Assembly (NCBI GenBank): GCA_030536855.1
Contig: JAUNPK010000024.1
Location: forward strand, 1 to 36,924
Reading direction: 5' to 3'
Origin: Eubacteriales bacterium
GTDB lineage: Bacteria > Bacillota > Clostridia > Lachnospirales > Lachnospiraceae
DNA: 36,924 bases
A program made the translations under genes and the position numbers. Shown one piece after another: positions 24,635 to 32,651 of the stretch; within the stretch, counting starts at the first letter, position 1; every line of letters starts with the position of its first letter. The notes under the pieces are model-generated. The model made no database searches. It worked only from the letters and a program-made list of their open reading frames with translations, and was not told the DNA's origin.

Positions 24635-25177
24635 ATGAATAAAAAAAATATGTTATTAATATTTATTGGTGTGTTCCTTGTATCTTTGAAATTCACAGTG
24701 ACCTTCGGAGCCATCAATATAGATGTTGCCAATGACTTTATCGGATTTCTTCTTATTGTAATTGGAATTACTCCTATATCAGGAAGAAACTCCCTTTATA
24801 AAAAATCAAGACTCATTGGCATTCTGGGATTGATTGCATCAATTATAGGACAGATTATCGATTGTATTGACTGGGGCGCTCAGGCTACAACTTTTCACTC
24901 AATTGCAATTGGTCTGACAGTTATATTTGCAATTTACTTCACTTACTACTTTACTCAGGCACTTATCATGGAGTCCAGGATTCAGGAAAAAATCGCTGCC
25001 ACAAGGAATTATCAACTGACATGGTTAATTCTCTCCGCAGCCGTATTTGTACATTTTATGGCTTTTGGTTCCACAATATCATTATATTCCATTATTGTTG
25101 AAACAATAGTTGCTGTATGTGCATTTTATTATTGTGTTTCTGTTTATAACACCAGCAAACAGTTGTATGAAGATTAA
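24635..25177 (+). CDS. Hypothetical polytopic membrane protein
   Basis: About 180 residues with five or six hydrophobic helices: 6-24, 28-45, 60-80, 90-112, 126-145 and 148-168. I do not recognise the family and see no catalytic motif. The start is uncertain. The ATG used here precedes the natural-looking MNKKNMLLIFIGVF, but its AAGGAG is about 20 bases away. An in-frame ATG at 24593 lies inside the direct repeat at the MITE edge and has no RBS. The insertion may have separated the gene from its original promoter. It is followed by the PII gene on the same strand after about 115 bp. Confidence 0.7.
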   Translation: MNKKNMLLIFIGVFLVSLKFTVTFGAINIDVANDFIGFLLIVIGITPISGRNSLYKKSRLIGILGLIASIIGQIIDCIDWGAQATTFHSIAIGLTVIFAIYFTYYFTQALIMESRIQEKIAATRNYQLTWLILSAAVFVHFMAFGSTISLYSIIVETIVAVCAFYYCVSVYNTSKQLYED

Positions 25178-25293
25178 TATTTTTAAATTATTTTACAATT
25201 ATGATTTACTTTGTTCATTTTTAATATTAAAAGATTGACTTTATTTACATCAGAAGTTTAAAATGACCTTGTCAATCGGAAAGGAAGCTATTG

Positions 25294-25632
25294 ATGAAAA
25301 AGCTTGAGATAATAATCAGACCCGAACGACTTGATGACTTGAAATCAATTCTTAACAATAATGGTGCTCACGGACTTATGATAACAAATATTATGGGGTA
25401 CGGAAGTCAACGTGGACACAAGCAGGTTTATAATGGTGTGGATTTTGGAGGAAATCTTCTTCCCAAAGTCAAAGTGGAATCCATTGTTTCTGATGATTCC
25501 TATAATAAGATTATTGACCAGATTATTGATGAGATTAATACCGGAGAATATGGTGATGGCAAAATATTTGTGTATGAAGTATACGATGCCATAAGAATAC
25601 GAACCGGAGAACATGGTAGCGATGCACTGTAG
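25294..25632 (+). CDS. PII family nitrogen regulatory protein
   Basis: A 112-residue PII protein, which senses 2-oxoglutarate and ATP/ADP. The T-loop runs from about residue 37 (GSQRGHKQVYNGVDFGGNLL) and the B-loop is TGEYGDGKIFV (83-93). The C-loop RIRTGE is intact. Tyr46 is kept, but position 51, the uridylylated Tyr of proteobacterial GlnB, is Phe, so control by UMP transfer is unlikely. No amtB or nif gene lies next to it. I chose ATG 25294; a TTG directly before it is less likely, with AAGGA 8 bases upstream of the ATG. A strong terminator follows. Confidence 0.93.
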   Translation: MKKLEIIIRPERLDDLKSILNNNGAHGLMITNIMGYGSQRGHKQVYNGVDFGGNLLPKVKVESIVSDDSYNKIIDQIIDEINTGEYGDGKIFVYEVYDAIRIRTGEHGSDAL

Positions 25633-25692
25633 TTTTTAGTTTTATAGTCATTAGGTTTTACAATTTACATTATTTATATTTTGATTATCAAC

Positions 25693-25740
25693 GGAGATAA
25701 TTACAATAGGATGCTAATTCCCTTGTAGTATCTCCTTTTT
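25693..25740 (+). terminator. Terminator after the PII gene
   Basis: GGAGATA (25693-25699) pairs with TATCTCC (25729-25735), extended by TACAA/TTGTA inside. TTTTTG follows directly on the plus strand. Confidence 0.85.
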
Positions 25741-25787
25741 GTTTATAACCTACGTTATCTGTATCCCATAACCGTACAGATATATAA

Positions 25788-25819
25788 GGGCCTGCAGGTA
25801 CTACCCAGCCTGCAGGCCC
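25788..25819 (-). terminator. GC-rich hairpin ending the DHHW operon
   Basis: GGGCCTGCAGG (25788-25798) pairs perfectly with CCTGCAGGCCC (25809-25819). It is far richer in GC than its surroundings. The leftward tail is TTATATAT, a weak U-tract. It is probably the terminator of the minus-strand operon; a second small hairpin CCTCT-CTAT-AGAGG follows nearer the gene. Confidence 0.6.
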
Positions 25820-25843
25820 GCCCCTCTCTATAGAGGATTCTCT

Positions 25844-27310
25844 TTATTTCATTATTTCATTCATTTCATCTATCCTTGTATTTGTGGATGTGGCAACTAT
25901 ATTATTAAGCACAAGCACATCTTTGATTCCATACTGATTAACCAACTCAGAAACAGTTCCCTTATAATATCTGTAATCGACGATATAAACATTTTCAAAG
26001 CTTTCCACAAGGAATGGCGCAAATGCATTTCCAAAGGATTCCTTTATTACCAGCACACTTGAGCCATCATGAATTTCAGGATTATTAATAATTGTGAGTG
26101 GATTATCTCCACCAATAAACGTACTGTACTTGCTGGTAGAATTCCATGTACTGACATCACTTATTATATTGTATTCTGTCCAGTCATAGGTCTTATTGAG
26201 CATAAGTACTTCATTGGTAGACTTAGGGATATAAGCGACTATTTTATCCGGATTAGTCCCCAGAGAAGAGACTCTTGTCTGAGTATAATAACTTCCCTTA
26301 AAATTATCGAATTCTACTTTATCAAATTTATCAAGCCCTGCAGGTGTTTTTCCAAGTTGTGTCATAAATGCAGAATACGCATAATACGCTCCTAAAGCAG
26401 TCCAATGGTGATCTGTTCTGAAATACAGATATTCATTTCTGTGAGTTCTCATCAAATCATATACATAACATTTTCCTACATTATTGTTCATCTTGCTGTA
26501 CATATACAACATTGCTTTTTTCTGATTACTGCTGGATATACTGTTTCTCGTTGCATCTTCCAGCGTAATATCTATACTTGTTGGTATTATAAGACTGTAA
26601 ACATTTGCCTTCCCATTAAGTTTATCTGCTAACGAATTTATCATACTGACATAATTATCTGAATCCGCCTGTGAAAATGAATAATAATTGTAGGCACTGT
26701 CTCCCACAACGTATATCGACCCCAGAGATTCTCCCTCTCTGGCAGTTGTTGTTCCATCATTTCCCTCTATAGAAGTTCCTACATCATCGGCATCAACCTC
26801 TTGATAACTGTACGCATAATTTTTTACTGTATCTCTTTCTGTTTGGCTTTCCTCCGGTTCTTCAATATCAGCAAGATATGAAAACTGATTCTCATCTATA
26901 TCTGCATCAGGAATGTCATCGCCAACAATAACCTCTCCGTGAATAACTGATTTCCTCACACCATAAAGACTGTTGAGCTTCTCACTGCATGCCATAAGAG
27001 TGTCTCTTCCCGGAAAAGTATCTGAAAACCATGTATCTATTCCACCAAAATATGTGCCATCAAAAAAATCTCCCAGGGTAAAATCCGGAAAGTCGCTTAA
27101 TTTTCTCTTTTCCATCCGGGACACTGTAGGTCTAATAGGCAATATAAGAGATACCACGGCACCAATTATCAGCATGGAAAGAAAAGCTACTATCTTGCAG
27201 ATTGCAGCTTTTTTCATCATATAATCCCTGTATCTTGGATTATTTTTATCTATATTATCTTTATTTATATTATTTTTATTCCTGTTTAAATTCTTCTCAA
27301 TGTTACCCAT
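25844..27310 (-). CDS. DHHW/AlgX-like exported protein, partner of the MBOAT acyltransferase
   Basis: A 488-residue membrane-anchored protein. Residues 1-30 are Asn/Lys-rich, a TM helix spans about 36-58, and the rest is outside the cell. It has the SGNH-like/AlgX-type landmarks: GDSAYNYY (nucleophile Ser in GDS), the DHHW motif in YFRTDHHWTALGAYYAY near residue 300, and VIKESFGNAFAPF further on. Such proteins take acyl groups from an MBOAT partner and move them to an exported polysaccharide. It lies 47 bp after the MBOAT gene. The start is uncertain: this ATG has no good RBS, while an AGGGA precedes the ATG pair at about 27220. Confidence 0.88.
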   Translation of the reverse strand: MGNIEKNLNRNKNNINKDNIDKNNPRYRDYMMKKAAICKIVAFLSMLIIGAVVSLILPIRPTVSRMEKRKLSDFPDFTLGDFFDGTYFGGIDTWFSDTFPGRDTLMACSEKLNSLYGVRKSVIHGEVIVGDDIPDADIDENQFSYLADIEEPEESQTERDTVKNYAYSYQEVDADDVGTSIEGNDGTTTAREGESLGSIYVVGDSAYNYYSFSQADSDNYVSMINSLADKLNGKANVYSLIIPTSIDITLEDATRNSISSSNQKKAMLYMYSKMNNNVGKCYVYDLMRTHRNEYLYFRTDHHWTALGAYYAYSAFMTQLGKTPAGLDKFDKVEFDNFKGSYYTQTRVSSLGTNPDKIVAYIPKSTNEVLMLNKTYDWTEYNIISDVSTWNSTSKYSTFIGGDNPLTIINNPEIHDGSSVLVIKESFGNAFAPFLVESFENVYIVDYRYYKGTVSELVNQYGIKDVLVLNNIVATSTNTRIDEMNEIMK

Positions 27311-27357
27311 AAAATCATTTGCAGTTTTAGCGTTTCACATTCATCTGTTACATAAGG

Positions 27358-28806
27358 TCAGAACCTGAAATATATAAACGGATTATAACTGTTTCCAATC
27401 AGTGCAATAGTCGATAAAAACAAAAGAACTACAGGGATTACAACATTAAGTATATTGTAAGCATATGTATATCCAACAACCCCCTGCCTTGACCTTTTCT
27501 TAAATATCCCCGCTACAATCTTACATAAAGGTGTAGATGCAATTACTGCAATTAATATAAATGCCAGATTATTGACAATAAGCGTATTTGTCTCAAAATT
27601 AGTAAATGTATTGCCGTTCATTCCAAACATGCTCTTCAGCATCGCACTAATCATATTAAAATCTGAGAATCTAAATAAAATCCATCCAAAGAAAACGACC
27701 AATATTGTATAAATATGTCGAATTAAGGTTCCTGCCACACCGTAAAGTTTATCAAATAACCTGAGAAGAAACAACTTCTCAAAAGATAAAAATGCAAAAA
27801 AATACAGTCCCCAAAGCACAAAATTCATAGAAGCCCCATGCCACAATCCTGTAAGCCCCCATACTATAAGCATATTAAGGAGCTGTCTTTTAATTCCTTT
27901 TCTGTTACCGCCCAAAGGTATGTACAGATAATCTCTGAAAAATGCACTCAAAGATATATGCCATCTTCTCCAGAAATCAGTCACAGAATTAGCCGTATAT
28001 GGATAGTTAAAATTTTCCTTATAATGAAATCCCGTCATTTTCCCAAGCCCTATTGCCATGTCGGAATAGGCTGAAAAATCAAGATATATTTCAAGGAAAT
28101 ACAACAATCCACCAATCCATGCCCCAAGGACTGATACGTTTGATATCTGAATCACATTTTCCGGAAGAATGGAATCAAGAATTGACGCACAGGAATTAGC
28201 CAGCAGAGTCTTCTTTGCAAGTCCTACGCAGAATCTTGATATGCCATCATTCATACTGTTAATATCAGTTTTTCTCTCTTTAAGGTCACTGGCAATATCC
28301 TTATATCTTACAATAGGTCCCGCAATACACTGATGAAACAGAGATGTGTACAGAAGCACTCTTCCATAATTATGGTCTGCCTCTATTTCTTTTCTGTAAA
28401 CATCAACCACATAAGAAATAAGCTGGAATGTATAAAATGATATTCCTACCGGCAATACAACTTCAGGTATAATCTTTGGTATGCCTGTGATAAATCTAGA
28501 AATTTCACTGATAAAACCTAAATATTTAAAATAGCACAAAAAGCCTAAGCTCAGGCCGATATCTGCGGCCAACACCCAGGCTGATTTTCTAGTATCACGA
28601 TACTTATCAATATATATAGCACCAAAATAATTTATTAACGCCACCACCATAAGCACCAAAAGGAACTTAGGCGATGACCACGCATAGAATATTAAAGAAA
28701 ATATTAAAACGCATATATTCTTTTTCTTAATGTCCGAAATCAATGCATAGCAAAGCAAGTTAACCGGCAGAAAAATATATATGAACAAAAGGCTTGAAAA
28801 AACCAT
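27358..28806 (-). CDS. MBOAT family O-acyltransferase (AlgI-like)
   Basis: A 482-residue membrane protein with about 11 helices. The MBOAT signatures are FYTFQLISYVVDVYR, the central DFSAYSDMAIGLGKMTGF and NFNYPYTANSVTDFWRRWHI, and the catalytic His in GLWHGASMNFVLWG. It moves acetyl or other acyl groups across the membrane for O-acylation of an extracellular glycan. AAAGG lies 5 bases before the ATG. It stands between a YesL-like gene (28 bp upstream) and the DHHW partner, so the three are probably one operon. The glycan acceptor is unknown. Confidence 0.95.
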   Translation of the reverse strand: MVFSSLLFIYIFLPVNLLCYALISDIKKKNICVLIFSLIFYAWSSPKFLLVLMVVALINYFGAIYIDKYRDTRKSAWVLAADIGLSLGFLCYFKYLGFISEISRFITGIPKIIPEVVLPVGISFYTFQLISYVVDVYRKEIEADHNYGRVLLYTSLFHQCIAGPIVRYKDIASDLKERKTDINSMNDGISRFCVGLAKKTLLANSCASILDSILPENVIQISNVSVLGAWIGGLLYFLEIYLDFSAYSDMAIGLGKMTGFHYKENFNYPYTANSVTDFWRRWHISLSAFFRDYLYIPLGGNRKGIKRQLLNMLIVWGLTGLWHGASMNFVLWGLYFFAFLSFEKLFLLRLFDKLYGVAGTLIRHIYTILVVFFGWILFRFSDFNMISAMLKSMFGMNGNTFTNFETNTLIVNNLAFILIAVIASTPLCKIVAGIFKKRSRQGVVGYTYAYNILNVVIPVVLLFLSTIALIGNSYNPFIYFRF

Positions 28807-28834
28807 GTTAACCTTTATCTCCCGTTATTCAACA

Positions 28835-29551
28835 TTACTGTTCTTCTGTCTCTTCCTTTTCATCCGATACTTCTATGGACTCAGTCTCCACCTTCTCACC
28901 AGAAGCTTCTATGGACTCAGTCTCTGCTTTTCTTTCAGCTATTTCCTTCTCCAGATTCTTAAAAATCTTTGAGAACACAAATCCATCTATATATAACATC
29001 AATGGTATGGTAACTATAAAAGCTGTCCAATACTCAATTGAAAAATATATAAATCCATAAGTGGCAATCATCATAATTATAGTCTGAGGAAGATGATGAA
29101 CGCACATAAACAATGAATTCTTAATTGTAACAAGCGCATTGTTATCATATCTTGACAACATTGCAAATGAATAAAGTAACACTGCTGCCCACACAAGCAT
29201 TATACCAAGTATGGCATACATAAAAATCATACCCACTGCTGAACCCTGAACAAATGCCCAATGTGCTGCAGCCCTCAAATCCAAAAATAAAAAGATACCC
29301 AAACCCGCTAATATCAATTCCACAAACAGACCCTGAAGAAAATTCATTTTAAATGACTTCATGAAATCTTTAAAAACATAGCTTTCCTCATCCTTTACCA
29401 ACTTCACTGCAGAATAAAAGGCAGCTGTAAGAGCGCCTCCTATTGTTACCACCGGAATGCAGAATAACACTGTTAAAAATCCTAATATTATAAAATCTCC
29501 AGCTTTTGTAAGTCCTCTGAAAAGTTTACCGTCTAATCCAAATCCATTCAT
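28835..29551 (-). CDS. YesL-like DUF624 membrane protein
   Basis: A 238-residue membrane protein with five or six helices. It has the YesL/DUF624 layout: an N-terminal GKLFRGLTKAGDFIILGFLT, the first helix pair with PVVTIGGALTAAFYS, and a central NNALVTIKNSLFMCVHHLPQT. YesL genes usually sit in carbohydrate-use clusters; the function is not established. The C-terminal 35 residues are an acidic cytoplasmic tail with a duplicated ETESIE(A/V)S(G/D)EK unit that other members need not have. It heads the MBOAT-DHHW operon. Confidence 0.85.
   Translation of the reverse strand: MNGFGLDGKLFRGLTKAGDFIILGFLTVLFCIPVVTIGGALTAAFYSAVKLVKDEESYVFKDFMKSFKMNFLQGLFVELILAGLGIFLFLDLRAAAHWAFVQGSAVGMIFMYAILGIMLVWAAVLLYSFAMLSRYDNNALVTIKNSLFMCVHHLPQTIIMMIATYGFIYFSIEYWTAFIVTIPLMLYIDGFVFSKIFKNLEKEIAERKAETESIEASGEKVETESIEVSDEKEETEEQ
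28871..28924. repeat. In-frame 36-bp duplication in the YesL tail
   Basis: An identical 18-mer, TTCTATGGACTCAGTCTC, occurs at 28871-28888 and 28907-28924, exactly 36 bp apart. It encodes two copies of an ETESIE-type 12-residue unit. The period keeps the frame, so copy number can change without breaking the protein. Confidence 0.8.
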
Positions 29552-29809
29552 TAATAATAGCCTCCATCATAACCCTGGCATTATTGCCTTTGAAGGTTGT
29601 ATTACATTTCTTTGTAAATCCTTTGTAAATCAATATGTTGATTATACTTATATACATAAGAAAAAGCAAAACATTTTTTATATATAATTATTAAATGTTT
29701 CTAAAAGCTGTTTTTTTTAAGCTTGCTGTATGTTAAACTTACCAAAGTTACACAGAAAATTTTAATGAGAAAGTTCATATTATAGTTATAGAGAAAGGTT
29801 ACTTGTTAT

Positions 29810-30505
29810 ATGGCAAATGGAAAAAATATTAAAGATGAGATACGAGAACAGAAGGGTAAATTCAAGACTCTTACATTTTCGCAAAAAGTACAGTATATAT
29901 GGGAATATTACAGATTTATAATATTAGCCGTGATTATTACCGTATGTGTTGTTGTTTCTTTCATCGTAGCATTCAACAGGAACAATTACGAAACGGTATT
30001 CAACGTTGCAGTATGTGATGGAAAAATGACAGGATACGATGCCCAATCTGACGATTTCACCACTGAATTTACAAAATATCTTGGAATTGACGGAAAGAAA
30101 AAACAGGTTTTCTTTGATTACAATTACAATCTTATTCAGGAAAACCCAATGGATTCCGACCCAGCCATCAGTTATGAAAAAATATATATTCTTGCCCAGA
30201 CCCGTGGTCTTGACGGCTATATATGCAACTATGATTGTGTTGATTATTTTTGCACCAAAAATGACTGCTTCTTCTATGACCTCAATGAATTATTGAATAA
30301 GGAAGAACTGGAAGCATTATCGGACAAGCTTATATATCACACTCTGTCTGACGGCACAGAAGTTCCCGTTGCAGTGGATATAAGGGAGGCCCCAAATGTG
30401 AAAGACACAAATCTCACAAGCGACCATCCTTGCTACGGCATTGTCCAGTCCACAAAGTATGCTGAAAACGCTGTAGATTTTATAAGATATCTATTTAATC
30501 TGTAA
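29810..30505 (+). CDS. Hypothetical single-TM exported protein
   Basis: A 231-residue protein I do not recognise. A 35-residue charged cytoplasmic N-terminus ends in FSQKVQYIWEYYRF. One TM helix follows (36-58), then an extracellular domain of about 170 residues. That domain contains CDGKMTGYDAQSDDF, a Cys-rich YICNYDCVDYFCTKNDCFFYDL and LSDGTEVPVAVDI. GAAAGG lies 11 bases before the ATG. It is divergent from the YesL operon across a 258-bp promoter region and overlaps the 3' end of the GNAT gene by 15 bp. The four clustered cysteines outside the membrane might form disulphides. Confidence 0.7.
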   Translation: MANGKNIKDEIREQKGKFKTLTFSQKVQYIWEYYRFIILAVIITVCVVVSFIVAFNRNNYETVFNVAVCDGKMTGYDAQSDDFTTEFTKYLGIDGKKKQVFFDYNYNLIQENPMDSDPAISYEKIYILAQTRGLDGYICNYDCVDYFCTKNDCFFYDLNELLNKEELEALSDKLIYHTLSDGTEVPVAVDIREAPNVKDTNLTSDHPCYGIVQSTKYAENAVDFIRYLFNL

Positions 30506-31216
30506 ATCAATATAATATATATTAATCCCATCTATATCGCTATCGTATAGAGAAAATCCCAATTTCTCAATCAACCCTATAGATGGGATATTATTTTTAT
30601 CTATGCAGGAATAAAGTCTTTTAATTCCCAGATTATCCCTTGCATAGGACATTATCGCCTTACAAACTTCATACCCTATATGTTTTCTCTGAAATTTCTG
30701 CCCTATAAGATATCCAAGTTCCTGACATATCTGGCCGTCTATATCACGATTTTCTATTCCTATTCTTCCCACCAGTTGTCCTGTGGCTTTGTCAAACACC
30801 AGCCACAGACCGTAATCAAAAAATCGGTACATATTATCAATATAGTTTCTTGTAAATTCTTCCTCCTCATCCCTTTCGTACAACTTCTCAACAAAAGGAC
30901 AATCCTTTAACGAATCATATAGTTTATATAATTCATCCAAATCCCCCATACTTTCCTCTCTCACGATACATCTGTCAGTTTCCAGTATCGTATCCGGTCT
31001 GCCCAATTTTCTGTTAAGGACATGTTGACAATATTCAGGAGTAAGATCCTCTGCAAAATACAATACATATCCAGCATTTCCTCTGTAATTTTCCCCTATT
31101 CCTATGTCCGATTTATTCAATTCAGGAACAATCTCCAAATCAAATCCTGCTTCTGAAAGTTTTTCTAAAATATTTTTATCAATATTATTGTCCGTCCCAA
31201 TAACCAGTTTCTTCAT
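30491..31216 (-). CDS. GNAT family N-acetyltransferase with an extra N-terminal domain
   Basis: A 241-residue protein. Residues about 82-235 form a RimJ/RimL-type GNAT fold: the acetyl-CoA region ELGYLIGQKFQRKHIGYEV, then RLYSCIDKNNIPSIGLIEKL and GFSLYD, are typical. The first 75 residues (MKKLVIGTDNNIDKNILEKL...) are not part of the GNAT fold and are not recognised; they may bind the substrate. It converges on and overlaps the preceding plus-strand gene by 15 bp. The acetyl acceptor is unknown. Confidence 0.85.
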   Translation of the reverse strand: MKKLVIGTDNNIDKNILEKLSEAGFDLEIVPELNKSDIGIGENYRGNAGYVLYFAEDLTPEYCQHVLNRKLGRPDTILETDRCIVREESMGDLDELYKLYDSLKDCPFVEKLYERDEEEEFTRNYIDNMYRFFDYGLWLVFDKATGQLVGRIGIENRDIDGQICQELGYLIGQKFQRKHIGYEVCKAIMSYARDNLGIKRLYSCIDKNNIPSIGLIEKLGFSLYDSDIDGINIYYIDLQIK

Positions 31217-31321
31217 AATCCACTTGAATCTCTCTTTTATATTCTTTATATTTTTCTTTTATTTGACAATTATACATCGCATACTTACAATAGAACAAAC
31301 ACTTAAGGAGGTCTATTTACT

Positions 31322-31846
31322 ATGGCAAATCAGAATCCAATTGTAACATTTACAATGGAAAACGGCGATATTATGAAAGCTGAACTTTATCCTAAAATCG
31401 CACCTAATACCGTTAATAATTTTATAAGCCTTATTAATAAAGGTTTTTATGATGGTTTAATCTTCCACAGAATTATTGCAGGTTTCATGATCCAGGGTGG
31501 AGATCCGGAAGGTTCAGGAATGGGTGGTCCAGGATACTCAATTAAAGGCGAATTCAAAATCAACGGATTCAGCAATGACTTAAAGCACACAAAGGGTGTC
31601 CTTTCAATGGCACGTTCTCAGCATCCTGATTCTGCAGGTTCACAATTTTTCATTATGCATGAAAATGCGCCTCATCTTGATGGACAGTACGCAGCTTTTG
31701 GAAAACTTACAGAAGGATTGGATGTATTAGATAAAATTGCAACTGTTGACACTGATTGGAGCGATCGTCCAAGAAGTCCACAAGTTATGAAGACTGTTAC
31801 AGTAGAAACATTTGGTGTTTCTTACGATGAACCTGAAACTGTATAA
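31322..31846 (+). CDS. Cyclophilin-type peptidyl-prolyl cis-trans isomerase
   Basis: A 174-residue cytosolic cyclophilin that speeds prolyl bond isomerisation during protein folding. Conserved features are FHRII (catalytic Arg near residue 49), GFMIQGGDPEGSGMGGPGY, SMARSQHPDSAGSQFFI and HLDGQYAAFGKL. There is no signal peptide. AAGGAGG lies 11 bases before the ATG. It is a single-gene unit with a perfect terminator just after the stop. Confidence 0.96.
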   Translation: MANQNPIVTFTMENGDIMKAELYPKIAPNTVNNFISLINKGFYDGLIFHRIIAGFMIQGGDPEGSGMGGPGYSIKGEFKINGFSNDLKHTKGVLSMARSQHPDSAGSQFFIMHENAPHLDGQYAAFGKLTEGLDVLDKIATVDTDWSDRPRSPQVMKTVTVETFGVSYDEPETV

Positions 31847-31850
31847 ATAA

Positions 31851-31896
31851 AAAATTGCCGTTTTTCTATATACAATTATAGAAGCGGCAATTTTTT
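31851..31896 (+). terminator. Terminator after the cyclophilin gene
   Basis: AAAATTGCCG (31851-31860) pairs with CGGCAATTTT (31885-31894), and TTCTATA/TATAGAA pair inside. It ends in a run of T residues. Confidence 0.9.
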
Positions 31897-32052
31897 ATTC
31901 ATAATTTATTCATAATTCACTCAATAAGAATTAACATTATGAACATCTTTTCTTCACTTTTACTGAATATACTAATACTTGTAAAACAGAATGCTTATTT
32001 CTTTTATTTTTTCATAAATCGAGTTGTTATACACAGCTCTCCTCCCTCTTTA

Positions 32053-32086
32053 CATCGTCCACATCGCAAGTGGACGATGTTTTTTT
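32053..32086 (+). terminator. Orphan plus-strand terminator
   Basis: CATCGTCCAC (32053-32062) pairs perfectly with GTGGACGATG (32070-32079) over a 7-base loop, followed by seven T residues. No plus-strand gene ends here. The cyclophilin gene already has its own terminator 170 bp upstream, and the neighbour at 32099 is on the other strand. It may end a small RNA from 31900-32050. Confidence 0.85.
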
Positions 32087-32098
32087 AGAGAATCTCAT

Positions 32099-32389
32099 TT
32101 ATAAAATTATAAAAGAAGCCACCATGAGTACAATTCCCACAACTATCATTATAATATCTTTTTTCTTATCTTTTTCATACTTTTCTTTACTAATATCTAC
32201 ACTGTCTCTTTTATCAAAAAAGATATTAAAATTCTTCCGTAAAGAAATATAGCCCACAATACCCATGGCTGTAAGAACCATTCCGAATAAAAACAAGATA
32301 AATCCAATAAATGGAAGATATGAATCTCCCATATTACCTTCGATGTTGTAAAAATCTACTTCACATCTTACCATACTAAGCATTTTCAT
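32099..32389 (-). CDS. Small two-TM membrane protein
   Basis: About 96 residues, unrecognised. A polar N-terminus (MKMLSMVRCEVDFYNIEGN) is followed by a TM helix (about 27-48), a highly charged middle (KRDSVDISKEKYEKDKKK) and a C-terminal TM helix (IIMIVVGIVLMVASFIIL). AAGGGG lies 8 bases before this ATG; an ATG two codons earlier is too close to it. It faces the orphan terminator and lies in a gene-poor stretch between the cyclophilin and fba genes. Confidence 0.55.
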   Translation of the reverse strand: MKMLSMVRCEVDFYNIEGNMGDSYLPFIGFILFLFGMVLTAMGIVGYISLRKNFNIFFDKRDSVDISKEKYEKDKKKDIIMIVVGIVLMVASFIIL

Positions 32390-32563
32390 AAACATAACCC
32401 CTTTCTTTCATCCGCTTTTCTGAAATACCACCTTTTATGCATATGTTATAAGCCTGCGTAAAATTAAAATATATTTAACCCCTACTCATGCAAGCTTCTA
32501 CATAATTATACAACATTTTGCTGTATAATAACAATAAAGCATCCAAATAATCTGTCTCATATC

Positions 32564-32592
32564 TTTTCAAAATCAAAGAAATATTGTATAAT
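32564..32592 (+). promoter_or_regulatory. Predicted fba promoter
   Basis: TTTTCA (32564-32569) and TATAAT (32587-32592) are 17 bp apart. The transcript would have a leader of about 50 bases. A second TATAAT-like hexamer lies at 32524-32529. Confidence 0.5.
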
Positions 32593-32651
32593 CGAGCCAA
32601 AGAGTGAGCGGTAAAATCAGTACTCATAGTTAAATTTAGGAGGTTATATTT

